From Plazaster borealis (Eukaryota > Echinodermata > Asteroidea > Forcipulatida > Labidiasteridae), in contig CM037463.1 of NCBI GenBank assembly GCA_021014325.1, positions 7,819,001 to 7,883,000 on the forward strand: 64,000 nucleotides of DNA, in the 5' to 3' direction. Under the pieces are notes generated by a model. It saw nothing but the letters and a program-made list of their open reading frames with translations, ran no database searches and had not been told where the DNA came from. Shown here piece after piece: positions 24,901-38,600 of this stretch. Position numbers and translations under genes: made by a program. Numbering within the stretch: the first letter of the stretch is position 1; each line of letters opens with the position of its first letter.

Positions 24901-27900
24901 CCGTTCCAACAATGCCATCATTAGCCACTGGTCCGGCACAACAGTCTGGAGAAATCATGGCCTCTGCACTAGCTTCATGGGTAAGAAAAAGAGTGATTGA
25001 TAAACACTGTTACAACAAGGGTGATAGCAACATCAACCTTCAAGGTATACTAATCAGCATCATACGCCTAGATATTGCTAATATTGGTGACTTTTGACTA
25101 ACAAATTGTCAGTGTGTTAACATGGGAATCATTGGGAAAATGTCAATAGTGGACAAGTTCTTTACTTTGACCTTTTTGGTTTTGGTAGCCAACTGCAGTT
25201 ACTCTGGGCATTTCGATACAGGCCACTATGGTCTCCAAAGGGTTAACTGAGTTGTAGCTACTTGTGTTCATACAATTTTAAACATATTTATTTAACCTAT
25301 GTAGGCAATTACAGTTTTTAACAACTAAATTGTTCTTAGGAGGACATTTTGCTGTCCGTTTTACTAAAGACGTCTGTCTTGAACTTACGTAACTGCGCAA
25401 ACAAAAATTGGGTTCATACTTAGCAAGAACTCCTTAACCACAACCCAAGCAACCCCTCTCCAACATCTTGGATATCTACTTGAATGTTTGATGCATACTA
25501 TTTTTTTCCTTCCAATATTCACAACATCGTTCTCCCTAAAAACAGTGGTCCACTCGCTGAAACCTTGTTGAAAACATCTAAGAACCAGTCAAAATTCTAT
25601 AAAAATGTGTTCTGGCTGGCTAATTCAGTGTTGAAAAACATTCCCCTTGAATATGGACTTGTGAAAAATCTTCTGGACTAGTGAAATGAAAAGCAAACTG
25701 ATCCCGCTTGCTAGTCACTGAACAAGTTTCGGTCGAAAACCTGCTTAATTGTTGACCATTTCCCATACACTTGTACTATTTATGCACTGATAGGGAAACA
25801 AAGTATGAAGTTACCATGGATTTTCTTTCTGCCGAGCTCGTTAAATACAAGAGTGAGGTAGATTGTTTGGGTATCCTGTGCCTGTAGACAGAGCTTGAAG
25901 GACTGGTGGCGTTCGTTGTGTATCAGAAAATGGACATCTTCCTGGAGATGGACATTCAAATCAACCTGATAGACGTTCAAAGGGAAAGAAAAAAACAACA
26001 TGTGAATTGAACGTTTGAAAATTGGTATTTTGTAGAGGAAGAATAATTACTATAAGTTACTATAAACGATTTAAATTTAGACTTTAAAAGTTTGGCAAAA
26101 AAACCCTCTGTCAGCTTATTTGCAATTATATGGGTTTTAATCACAGCAAAGCAATAAATTTAGCAATGATTTTACCATGATTTCTTTCCTTGCTCCCATG
26201 TCCCCAAAAGTAAATCGATTGTAATAATAACAACAAATTATAAAAGCCATATATTTGGCACTTTATGTAAAAATACACCAAAGAGCCTCACAATAAAAAC
26301 TGAAAAACCAAGGCAATATAAAAAAGTTCAATAACTTAAAATGCAGAGTGCTAAGTTTACACCAAGTAGTTGGAAGGAAATTAAACTAAAAAAGAAAGTT
26401 AAAATGCAAGAACAAATAACTAAATGTGGAAAACACCTATAAGCGAAAACAAAGCATTGAAAATGATCAAGTAGAACTACATGACTGTAAATTTCTTTGA
26501 TCATCAATCAAGTACATGTTAATCAAGTTAATCTATTTTTTATTTATTTTATGTTTGATGTCTTCATTCCTCCCCTTATCTAATGCAAATTTGTAATGTT
26601 TTTTTAATAGCCAAATTGTTTAGTAACAAACCATTTTATCTATCAATCTATCATATACATTTATTATACATAGGCAGGACTGGAGAACTTGGAAGTCTCT
26701 CAATAGACTACGCACAGAGGTGGGACGATGCAAAACAAACATGAAGAAATTGAGATATACCAACGAGGCTGACACCTAGAGGTGGGACGATGCAAAACAA
26801 ACATGAAGAAATTGAGATATACCAACGAGGCTGACACCTATTACGATTGTGGCACATCACCCCAATCTATGCCACACCTTCTACGATGCCCAGCCAGGAG
26901 CAGTGCTGCCTTGAAGACATCATGGCAGCAAACGAGAAGGCTGTGAGATGTGCCCAATCCTTGCCAAACATTTGATGATTTTTTTTCTTCTTTTTTTTCT
27001 TTTTTTTAAAAGATTTTTTAGTCGATGAGATGGACTCGAAAGAAGATACATTTAATTTTTTTAAATAACATAATGGTATTTTTTCAATCTACAAACCTGA
27101 ACACAGTTGTCAAAGTAGTTATAGACTGTCACTGGAATCCTAAGTTGCTCTCCCCTGATGACCGAGTAAGGCAGCGTGAACTCTACAAAGAAGTTCTTGA
27201 AGGTGGTCAGAGGGACTGTCTTGGCTACTCCCAGACCATGAGTGGAGGACATGGAAATCACATCGGTCATCCAGGTTGTGATGGTGTCTGGCACTCGCAT
27301 ATTAATATGCTCTTCTGATCTTGATGCACTACCGGCACAAATATTGAAATTAACACAAATTAAGAATCGTTCAATGTTTTCATTTTAATAATAATAACTA
27401 GTTTTTATATAGCAGGAGTCTCAAAGCGCTTATCGTTATTTATTTCCAGACAGGTTTTTGCAGTTTTTGAATTATGACACCCAGTTATGTAAAACCTTGT
27501 AAGGGTTTACCACCTACAGCAGCCACTGTCAGAACACCAGGGCAAACCTCTTCTCTTAGAGATAAGTGTAACTGGGTTCTTTTACGTGCATTACACAACA
27601 CGGGACCAACGGCTTTACGTCCCATCCGAAGGACAAAGAAATAATGGTTAATTGGCTTGCTTAAGAACACAAGTGTCAAGACTGGGACTCGAACCCATAC
27701 TCTGCTGATCAGAAACACCAGAGCTTGAGTCCAGTGCGCTTGACTGCTCGGCCTCGACACGCCACAGTTTCACTGATTTGCAATAACTTTTTGCATAAAA
27801 GGGTAAAAACAAAACTATAAAATTGTTTTGAATATGCAATGTACACTCAGTGCTTTCCAAGTGATGCAGAAAGCAAAATCTCCTCAGGCCACTCAGAGGG

Positions 27901-29206
27901 GATTCGAACCACCGACCACCAGCATTCTAGAGTAGATGCCCTTACCACTAGACAGTGTGCCTGGTGACATGAAACCAGTTCAAATCCTGCAATTTTGTTT
28001 ACACAGGACACAGAAAGCGCTGAGTGTGGTCATCACATGTGAAAAATTTATCCCTGATGCAAATCATTCAAGTTTCTATGTTAATATTTTATGCAATTTT
28101 AAATTGAATTAACTCTTGTTTATTCCAACAACTATACTCAATACTCCCGCTAAATTCATACAGCTGGTAAGCAGAACATGCTGGTGAGCAAATTTACTTG
28201 CTACACAAAATAAAAGCAGGGCACCAGTCGCAAGAATGTGAATGACATGACATTTTGGCTGGTAACCTGTTTCTGCCAAGCAAGATCCTTTTGTGCTTAG
28301 CAATATTTTAACAGTGCTATGAAGTTGGGGCTTGGTTTGGTCACAGATTTTTTTTTCTTTTTACCTGAGATTGAAGCATTGCCACATCCAGGTTTCTGGG
28401 AAGAATGCTCGTTTACGCTTGGCGTTGCGATCATAGCTGGATTCTTGATCCAGTCTGCTGGATTCTTGATCCACTCTGCTGGCCAGTTCAACCCAGGCGT
28501 CATGATCATCTGCACAACAAAGGGTAACAACGAGAACAGGTAAATCCTTGAAGAAAGATGAGTTTTCTTGGAGACGAGCTGTCAAATCCTTTTGTTTATT
28601 TTATTTCATTTTATGAAATTCATTTAAAATAATTCGATTTTTGCTAAATGCAAGATTTCCACCTTTTGTTGATTTTAGTGAAAAACGTTGATTCTGTGCC
28701 AATCACGTTTTTGTTAAGTTTCAAAATGAAATACTGTCCTTCAATAAGTACTGTTTATAGGTGACCTTTTGGGCCTCTTGATGGATTTCTAACAAAACAC
28801 CGTATTGGCACTATTTTTCAAAAAATCCTGACATTCAAGATGACACAGCAGGTGTTGTTTTTAACACACGACTGAAAAACAGCCGCAGGAGGGAAATCCC
28901 CTTGCACTGACAATGAGATAATCCGTGGTTTCCTAAATGTCCGTGTACCCACCCATCCTTGTCCCCCAGATGGTTCCTGGGTACCTCCCACTATACTTGC
29001 TAAACAGGATGAACTGAACAGGACACAGGGTCCATTGGGGAGAAGGAGGGGCAGTCCCTAATGAGGCCCAGTGCAAGAAAGAAGGAACATCTTTGACAAA
29101 ATTAGCTTGAAGATGAAAAATAGAGATATTAAAGACAAAATTATTCATGGGGATACCAAATCTACTAGGACTCATAAAAAACAAAAAATAATAAAAAATA
29201 AAAATC

Positions 29207-29243
<37 letters not shown>

Positions 29244-29573
29244 TAGTGGTCTAATTGTGTGGCTGTTTAATTGAGAAAAATCACTCTATCGGTACTTAAA
29301 TAACAATTTTTTTGAATCTCTAAACAAAGGACCAAAAACAAAGATGGTTCCTGGGTACCTCCCACTATACTTGCTCAACAGGATGAACTGAACAGGACAC
29401 AGGGACCATTGGGGAGAGGGAGGGGCAGTCCCTAATGAGGCCCAGTGCAAGAAAGAAGGAAAAATAAGATTGAAGATGAAAAATAGAGATAATAGAGACA
29501 AAAAGATTCATGGGGATATCAAATCTACTCAAAGGACTCATTAAAAAAATTTTTTTTTTAAAAACCCACCACC

Positions 29574-29625
<52 letters not shown>

Positions 29626-32600
29626 CAGTGGTCTAATTTTGTGGCTGTTTACTTGAGAAAAATCACTCTACTTAAATAACAACTTTTTTGAATCTCTAAA
29701 TTAACAGAGGAAAAGGAAAAGGGCTATGAGGCAGCGACCCTAGTGGAGACTTTTACAATTATAGCAACCCTAGCGTGGACAGGCACTCCTGTGTCGGCCG
29801 TTGTCTGCTTGATCCCACCAAAGGAGTACAGCTTCGTACACTTTGGGTTAACTGTCTTTTCCTAAAAACCAAACTCATGCAGCCATCTTTGTCATGCTCC
29901 CAAAGACCCACAGAAATCATGAATACTGATTCCCATTGTACAAAACGGATCCAGACTATTTTCCTGTCAATCCCACCTTATTTACATTGATTTGAAAGAG
30001 GAAATAAGCTTTTAAAAAAATAAACAAATTAGGCTTACTAACAAGATTTGCTCCCCACATGACCAAACCTGACAATTAACCAACCATCTGTGTTTTTGCC
30101 CCACAAAAAAACAAAAACAAAAAAACCTTACCCAGAATTGCTGAGTCACTATCGTGGAAGTTGAGCTGAACAACATCAGTCATCACTTTCAGGCCAGCCT
30201 CCTGCTCATGGGGGGTAAGAACAATGAAAACAGATACACAGTTTAACGGCAAAGCTTGATTAAATTTGACAGGCTGCCCGAAGATAACTGAAAAACAGCT
30301 AATTAGGCTGTCTTCATAATACAGTTGGCAGGAAATGGAAAAACACTGTGACACTTTTAATTTGGTTAGCGAGGCATCTTCAATTGAAAGTTTAGTCACT
30401 ATAAGACAGTTATGAGAATCTTGGGTCTTTTTCAGTAAACATCTGCTCTCCTGATTGACAGTTAGGTCTGGATGATTTCCTCGGGATTATTTAATAGACC
30501 TGAATTTTCAGAGGGTAAATGGGGAGTGAGAAAGCTTTCAACACTTCGTGTGGATTCTTTTCTTACGTCCTTGTCACAGCTGTTTTATTTGTTCCAGTTT
30601 TATTTTCGATAACATGTTTGGGTTTTTTTCTGCTGATGGGGATCCATTTGAGTGAGATTTAAGAATGATAAGATATGCTAAAAAACACAAACCTCCCAAA
30701 GTGAAATTCTAAAGTTGTGAAGTTGTTTAAGTTCTAAAAATGTTCAGACATTAAATTGAAAATTGTAAAGAATTATATCTCACTTAAACTTGATCAATCA
30801 GTGGCAAACAATCTGATCAAAAAACTTCCTACACTGCTCAGTAAAAAAAATGTCTCAGCAGAAATTGAGGATTTAGATTGACAACATTTTCATTTTTTGA
30901 ACTGACCCTAAAAGCAAAGTTGGCATCTCTGGAACGCATCCACAGCTGAGAGCGTTTCCGTCGGCGGAAGAATCCACCCCACCAGGCTGTCTCTGCTGAT
31001 ACACTGTTGGTTATGTCGTAATTTTCCAACTCTGCAAAGATCTGAAATCATAAAAAGTAAAGGAAATTCTTCATCTATTTTACATATCTAGAAGTGACAG
31101 AATTGTTCCTAAGCAAATTTCCAATACAGGGTAGGTGTTACATTACATTACACAGCATTGCGTTAAGCATTACATAGCAAATTGATGGAATGTTAGGGAA
31201 AGTATACATCGTCATAAGATATATATTTTTTTCTTCCTGAAATGCTTGCAGTTCTAATTTCTTAATTAACTTCTCTTCACAAGTTTCTTCAAGCCTATGA
31301 GTTACAATGGAAGGTCTCTTTTGAAGCTAGTTTGGTTATATTTGCTCTTTACAATTCATAACTTTAATTCACTTTTATTTCGAATACATGCAAATTAATG
31401 TAAACAAAAATCCATCTTAGATTTAATACTACAATAATCTTGAGAAAAAACCCCCTTTTGTTTTATTACAAATAGTTTGGTTGACCATTGGTGGTTACTA
31501 AAACGGCAGATAGGTGATTGAATTGAGCCTTTGATGACACAAGCCTAGAATTTGGCACACAGCTAGAGTATTAAAGGCACTGAACACGTTTGGTAATTGT
31601 CAAAGACCAGTGTTCTCACTTGGTGTATACCAACATATGCATAAAATAACAAGCCTGTGAAAATTTGGGCTCAATTGGTCATTGAAGTTGCAAGAAAATG
31701 ATGAAAGAAAACAAAAACCTTGTTGTACAAATTTGTGTGCTTTCAGACAGGAATAAAAGGCTTCTTGCAGAAGTCTTTTGTTATTTTAGTGAGAAATTAC
31801 CTCTTTCTCAAAAACTACGTTACTTCAGAGGGAGTCGTTTCTCACAATGTTTTATACTATCAACAGCTCTATGTTGCTCGTTACCAAGTCAGTTTTTTTG
31901 CTAATATATATTTTGAGTAATTACCAAACGTGTACAGTGCCTTTAAATGAGAAAGATATTTGGCTATAGGGCCATTGCACATTAGTCCTTTGAAGATAAC
32001 AAGTATTGGCAGGCATTTTGAATATTTTAAAAATTGCTTGACTGTTGTTTTACCTATACTTTTTCAAAATTCCAATCTGTGATGGCCCTATAGCCAAATA
32101 TCTTTTCTCATGACATACTCCGACTGTGTACCAATGCAATGCTTGTATCATCAAAGGCACAATTCCCTCAAAAATGTCCCCTATCTAGCCCACTATACCA
32201 CAATTTTCCCCCTCCATCTTAAACTGAAGGGTTATATGTTTGAAGTAATCAGCTTTTATTAGGAATAAGTTCGCAGTGTATTTAAAAAAGAAGCATTTTG
32301 GCTGAAGCTTTTTAAAACTTATAAACAAAAAAACATACTTTTTCTGAAGTGACCTGATAACCAGGTCGCAGTAACTGGACACTCTGATCAACAGATACCA
32401 AACAGATGCAGGATCCTGGTTTAGCGCTGACCATCATTTTCATCTTGGAGCCTGGCAGGGTCTCATTCTTAGACATCTCCACCCTGACCTAAAATAAAGA
32501 CACAATTGTAATAAATGAAGGCCCAGTGGAATGAAGTAAAAGTAGCAAAGTCTGTCCCGCGCCAATATCGCTCATCAGGCTCATGTTTATATTCGTTTTC

Positions 32601-35600
32601 AATGGCAATAAACGACTGAGATTTTTTCTATTCCCCCCGGACGGGATGCCAGTCCATCGCAGATTACTCCCCAGCTCTCGCCGGTACCATGCTCAAGGAC
32701 ACAAGTGTAACGACTTACCAGGCCAGGATTCGAACCCACATTCTGTAAATTACAGAACTTGAGTCCACCACCCACACCTGGTGGAATGAGGAGCTAACAA
32801 ACTAAATGTATTTATTTTGGTTTAAAGGCCCTGTACACGTTTGGTAATTGTCAAAGACCAGTGTTCTCACTTGGTGTATCCCAACATATGCATAAAATAA
32901 CAAGCCTGTGAAAATTTGGGCTCAATTGGTCATCGAAGTTGCAAGAAAATGATGAAAGAAAAAACACCCTTGTTGTACAATTGTGTGCTTTCAGATAGGA
33001 ATAAAAACTTCTTGCAAGAACTTCAGAGGGAGTCGTTTCCTACAATGTTTTATACTATCAACAGCTCTCCGTTGCTTGTTACTAAATAAGTTTTTATGCT
33101 AATATTTGTTTTGAGTTATTGCCAAACGTGTACAGTGCCTTTAAGCTATAATTAAAAGATTAGAACTAGCCTCTCATCACAGAGGTTTGCTCGATGGTCT
33201 AGTTGATCTATATCTAGAATACGGGGGTCATGGGTTCGAATCCCATCCGAGTAGTATGCCCTTGGATTTTTTTCTGAAGGCCTCGGAAGGCACTGAAATT
33301 ACAGTCTCTACAAATCACACATTGGTGTAAGGGTAATCCAAAATAGTATTCTTTAACCCTAATAAAATTACTGCATATTATAGTAAACTAAGTATTATTC
33401 TTAAAGCCATGTCACACGAGGTAATTTACAGGCAACCAGTTTTGGGCATGTCTCCATATAAGGAAATTCAATCACATTTAAGTTTTCTCATTATGTTCTT
33501 GGGACAGTTTTTCAGCTAAAATAATGTATCAATATCGTATTCAATTCAAAATTATTTTATTGACATTCAAGGCCCTTCATGACCTCGCTCCAAAGTACAT
33601 TATTGATATGTTGCATGTTAAAGACCATTCTAACTATTCTCTGCGTTCTAACAACAGGTTACTCTTAAATTATCCAAAAGGTAAAATGCAAAAATCCACT
33701 GGGGACAAGTCATTTATTCAAGCTGCACCGACACTTTGGAATAAATTACCCTCTCATATTCAGTCGATAGTCTCTTTCTGTTTTTAAGACTAAGCTAAAG
33801 ACTCTTTTTTTTAACAAGCTTTTGGCTAATTTGTTCATGTGTGTGTATTTTTGTAATTTTTACTCCCTGCTGTTTTACTCCATTGTGCCAATTGTATGAT
33901 ATTGTAGATTTTTGTAATGCGCTTTTGAACATTTTATGGTGAAATGCGCACAATAAATGTGGTTTTATTATTATTATTATTATCTTGTGCTGCCGAAGTG
34001 TTCCTTGTTCATGCAGTGCAGGTGGTTGCCTCCAAGTTACCTTAAAAAATTGCTCTGTGTGACATGGCCTTTACTTAGGGTCAGAGCCCAATTTCGTAAA
34101 GGTAGTAAGCACAACAATTTGCCAAGGAGAGAAAGAATATTGCTGCACAAATATTGCCACCATATCTGCTTTAGGAATGGGATGTCTGGGGTTTTTTTGT
34201 GGCCAATTTGATAAAGCTGATTACCCCCCAAAAAAACATGTTAAGTATAGAATTATCTTGCTTAGCATAGAGGGGTTATTTGTCAAAAGGCTAAGTATTT
34301 CATGGCTGCTACAACCGGTGCCCCACCATTTACCACTTAGAAAGTAAACACATTTTTTCCCCTGCTTAGCACCTTCATGAAATCAGCCTGTTTAGGAACA
34401 GGGTCCAATTTCAAAAAGATGTTCAGCAGAAATTATAATAGATTTACAGTTTCACTTGCTAAGCCAAATTTAGCCAGTATTCAGTAACGAAAAAATGCAC
34501 AGTTTGCCCACCATTGTAAACTAATTTGGTAGTCTAGTTTTGCTAAGTATTACTTTGTTGCTTTGCTTAACAGCTCTGGATTCTATTTGTAAAACAAACG
34601 TTTCCTATGCCACAAGATAACATGGATAAGGTAACAGCTGTGTATGAGTGTGGCCCCTGGTAACTGCGGACAAAATAGGAAGCCATGTGGATAAACTAGA
34701 ACTGACAGATGTAGGAGATGACAGAACTAGGACTGAGGACTCCACTCTTTGAAGGTCAAGTGTCAAATTCTGAAAGGCACACTTGTCTTGAGGCTTTACA
34801 GGGGTCAGTCCCTTTCCAACCCCAGTCCCTGTGAGTTTCCAGAAGAAAACAGGACAACAACAATAACAATTTGTGCCTTTGGTTGATTAGTCCTCGAGTT
34901 TGAAGCAGTTGGGAAACTGAAAAAGTCACAAGTATTTGTAAAGGCTGGAACTATGTCATGTGAGTTTACCTTTGCCAGTGCAATTTAACTCTTATAACTA
35001 ATTAATGTAGATCTGTTTTACTGAAACTGAAAGGCTACATTTAGACAATGCGTATACGTACATGTACAATACTAAACTGAATTGAAGGATATATATACAT
35101 TATTATTTGAGAAAAGTACACTTGGATTCTGAATTTTCTTAGCAATCTAAGTTTCACAATATGACAACTTTGATCTCAGCATTTATAACATATCATAAGA
35201 GGTCCTCTGGCCAAATGCTAGTTAAAACACCTCAGGAGCAGTTAGAAATCTCTTCAAGTGGTCCGGCTGGCTAGTTCAGTGTTGAACAGCATCCCAATTT
35301 AATATGAAATATATGGACCAGTGAAAAAGCTGACGGACTATAATGAAAGGACAATATAGTAACTGGTCCTGTTGGCTATTAATGGGAAAAATTAAGTAAA
35401 ATCCTTGATCTGGCAAAAATTTCACTTGTCTTTCATGACAACTCTACACTGACAAGATTATAAAATGTAGTTAAAACCGCCACAAGGCATAAAAATGTAT
35501 AACCTCAATACCCTAGAGGACTGCTCAGCGTAAGCAGGAAATTGGCCCACCATCGTTCCACACACAGACTTCCAAGAAACACCAGGGGTATCATCAATGT

Positions 35601-38600
35601 GGTTTCTGACTTATTCAGATAAGGTTAAACTTTTTAGGTTAAGATTTCCGCTGATTTACTTAAGATTTACTTATTTCCTCAATGTGTCTTTTTATGACAT
35701 GTAATTGAAGGCACATGTTTCTGGACAGGTGAAAACCCAAACATTAATAGGCCATAAGAAAAACTATAATAGTAAACTTGATGGTACAATCAACTCTTTT
35801 GGGAGACGTGTTGGTTCTGAGAAGAACCGGTGTGGTCTCGACCGTTTCAAACAGCACACTCTGCTCGTCTTCTTGGTTGTACCCGCAAGTTTACTACCAT
35901 AGTTTTTATGATCCACACCATGCAAAGCTTCAATCATCACTTATAAAAAAATCCTTGTTTAGAAATTATTAAAAGCTTGTAAAATTGTGTTATTTCCCAC
36001 TTGTTTTGGTAGAAAATAGATGCCATTTGGTACAATGTCTTTGAATTTTGATTAAATCAATAGTTAAAGTGTAACAAGCTTGTTAACTTCAGTAATTATT
36101 TTGCTCCTAATTCTATTTATTGATGTAATTTTGTAGCACTATTATACTTCACTTTAACCTATCAGTTTTCATTGTGGCAACAAAATTGTAAAGGCAACAG
36201 CAAACTGCTTACTACATTTTGCTATAAGCAACAGAAAACTGCTGCTGCAAGAAAAAACCAAGCATACCAGGAACACAATACAGCAATTTTTGTTAATCAA
36301 AGAATTTGTTTGCATTTTGTACAAAATATTACCATTATAAAAACATCCCAACCATCTTAACTTTATGTTTCACATAACAAAGGTTTCCTTTTTTGAAATC
36401 CAGCTCTGAAATTTTTGTCTGTTATCCTGTAAGCAAATGCTGTTGAGTACAGAATGCCACCATGAGATCGGACTCTTATAAAATTGTTTCTCACCTCATT
36501 TTCAAACTTTGGCTCCACAGGGATGACCATTGTGTCTGCCACACCCTCAGCACTGTCCCTGACGTAGTAGACCAGTAGGTGGCTCAGTGGAGCCATGGCA
36601 TGGGTGATCTCAAACTGAAAGGTGGTGCGGCAGCTCTGGGTGCCTGTTTCACTCTCCACTAATAAAAAGAAGGAAAGAAATATTTGTAAAAAAGGGGGCT
36701 TTAGTCAACTGGGTCCAGTTACATAGAACTGTTTAAGCACAAAATGTAAGGTTACCAGCCAAAAGACCATGCCACATTTCATAGAGCTGCTTCAGCAGAA
36801 AATATTGCTTAAACATTTTCTGCTAAGCAACAATAAGCAGGATACCAGCCACAGATTGTACATGTGACATGGTACTTTGGCTGGTAACCCGAGTCTGGTG
36901 GGCATAATTTGGTTATGCTTAGCTACTTGTTTTGTTAATTAAGCAGCTCTATGAAATTATGCCCAGTATGTTCAGCAAGCAAGATTTAAATGATTTGATT
37001 ACCTTGTTCTGCCATGAACCGATCAATGACATGATGAGTGCTAAAACGCCTCCTACGACTTCCGTCGTTACGGCCGCTGCTGCTGCGAAGCATAGCATCA
37101 TGCAGACCAGATGTGACTATGTTACCCCTTGCCATCACTTCATAATGCATGGTGAAGTTACACGGACAAGTTGAATGTACCCCGATAATGGCATTGTCTC
37201 CGACCTACCAGATAAAATCATTATCATCAGCTATACTTTAATTTGAAACAAAGTTCAATATAGTAACGTTCATTAACTCTTTGCAGTGCCAAGGTCGTAC
37301 ATGTGCGATCTGTTTTATGTACTCAAAAAGTGTCATCAATCGTACATGTACCCATAATATACATGTTATCACGAGAGGACATTATCACTCAAAAAATACT
37401 ACTGACTTTGGAATGTACCAAGGCGACACAAATAAGCAAGATACATTTTGTTTGGTGAGAAAGACATATTTATTTATTTTTTTACAGAATTTCATAAAAC
37501 CTAACAAAGCTGGGCATTTTAGGTTTAAAACGCATATGCCATAATAATTAGTCAAAGATACGTGTCTCTTCGTGAAACCTAAAAAGTGAGTTGACCTACT
37601 TAAACAACCTACTGGTTAACATGTTTTTACCTTTGAAAGGGGAGCTTATGTCACATGATCACGTGCACACTGATATAAGTGGCTCTTCGTGAAAATGGAA
37701 AACGGATTTGACCTACATTTTACGCTCTTCTGTTGCAATGCATTACAATGCATTTTGGGGGCCGGTGGCTCTTCGTGAAAACGCAAAAATGCATTTATTG
37801 AGATAAAGACCCCCTTCTTGTAATAATCAATATTTGTCATTTTAAGATATGTGCCTCTTCGTGAACAAGGTGACGATGTGTCGAGGAATGCACATAAAAG
37901 AACATGGTATACTTATCATTAAGAGGGGGGGGCGTTTGTCCAAGTGTTCCTGACATGGTTGGCTGCAGATTGCACCCCATCACCTTGTAAACCCTTGCAA
38001 GGTGCTATATAAACAGGTCTTGTAATACAACTACAGCTTTGCATACCTGCAGAGCTTCTGGATTCCAAACACGACGACAGTTTCATTAAGTTTGAAAGAC
38101 TCTTACCTTCAGATTTCCCTGAAGGGTATGAAGGAGAAGATGACATTTACTTGGAGAGTACCAGCTTCCTAGAGACAGATAGCTTGAGAAATAAGTGTCT
38201 GCAGCATCTTCACCGTCAATGGCTACTACCTTTGCCTGGAAGGAAACAAATATGAACAAAATAAGTTGAATAATTGTCATTGCCGAGCGGTCTAGTGCAC
38301 CAGACTCAAGTTCTGGTGGCTAAGTTTTCTGAGTGTGGGTTCGAATCCCAGTTGTGACACTTTGAGAGCAAGAGGCATTACAACAATTGCTTCTCGTCAC
38401 CCATCAGATAAAAGGATACCCCTTACCCCCAAAGATAATAATGTAAAGTAAATCACTTTACAGGTAGATTTCAAGCACAACATTTCTGAATTCAACGCTC
38501 AACGACTATTTGCTGTATGAATCAACACCATCTGAACTTGCCCTATATACATAGAGTTCTTGTTCTTTGTACTCACATTGATCCAGATGTGTCCAGAGAC

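Noticed and set aside
24961..24968. Alternative acceptor (CTAG/TGCAGAG) for exon 18
   Set aside because: Using it shifts the frame and gives an early stop; the GAAG/CTAG acceptor keeps phase.
29071..29274. Gln-rich open frame (poly-Q)
   Set aside because: It is the (CAA)n microsatellite of a duplicated intronic block, not a gene.
38276..38360. Functional tRNA-Leu(CAA) gene
   Set aside because: A and B boxes and an anticodon arm are present, but the acceptor stem does not pair and the sequence continues into a SINE body.
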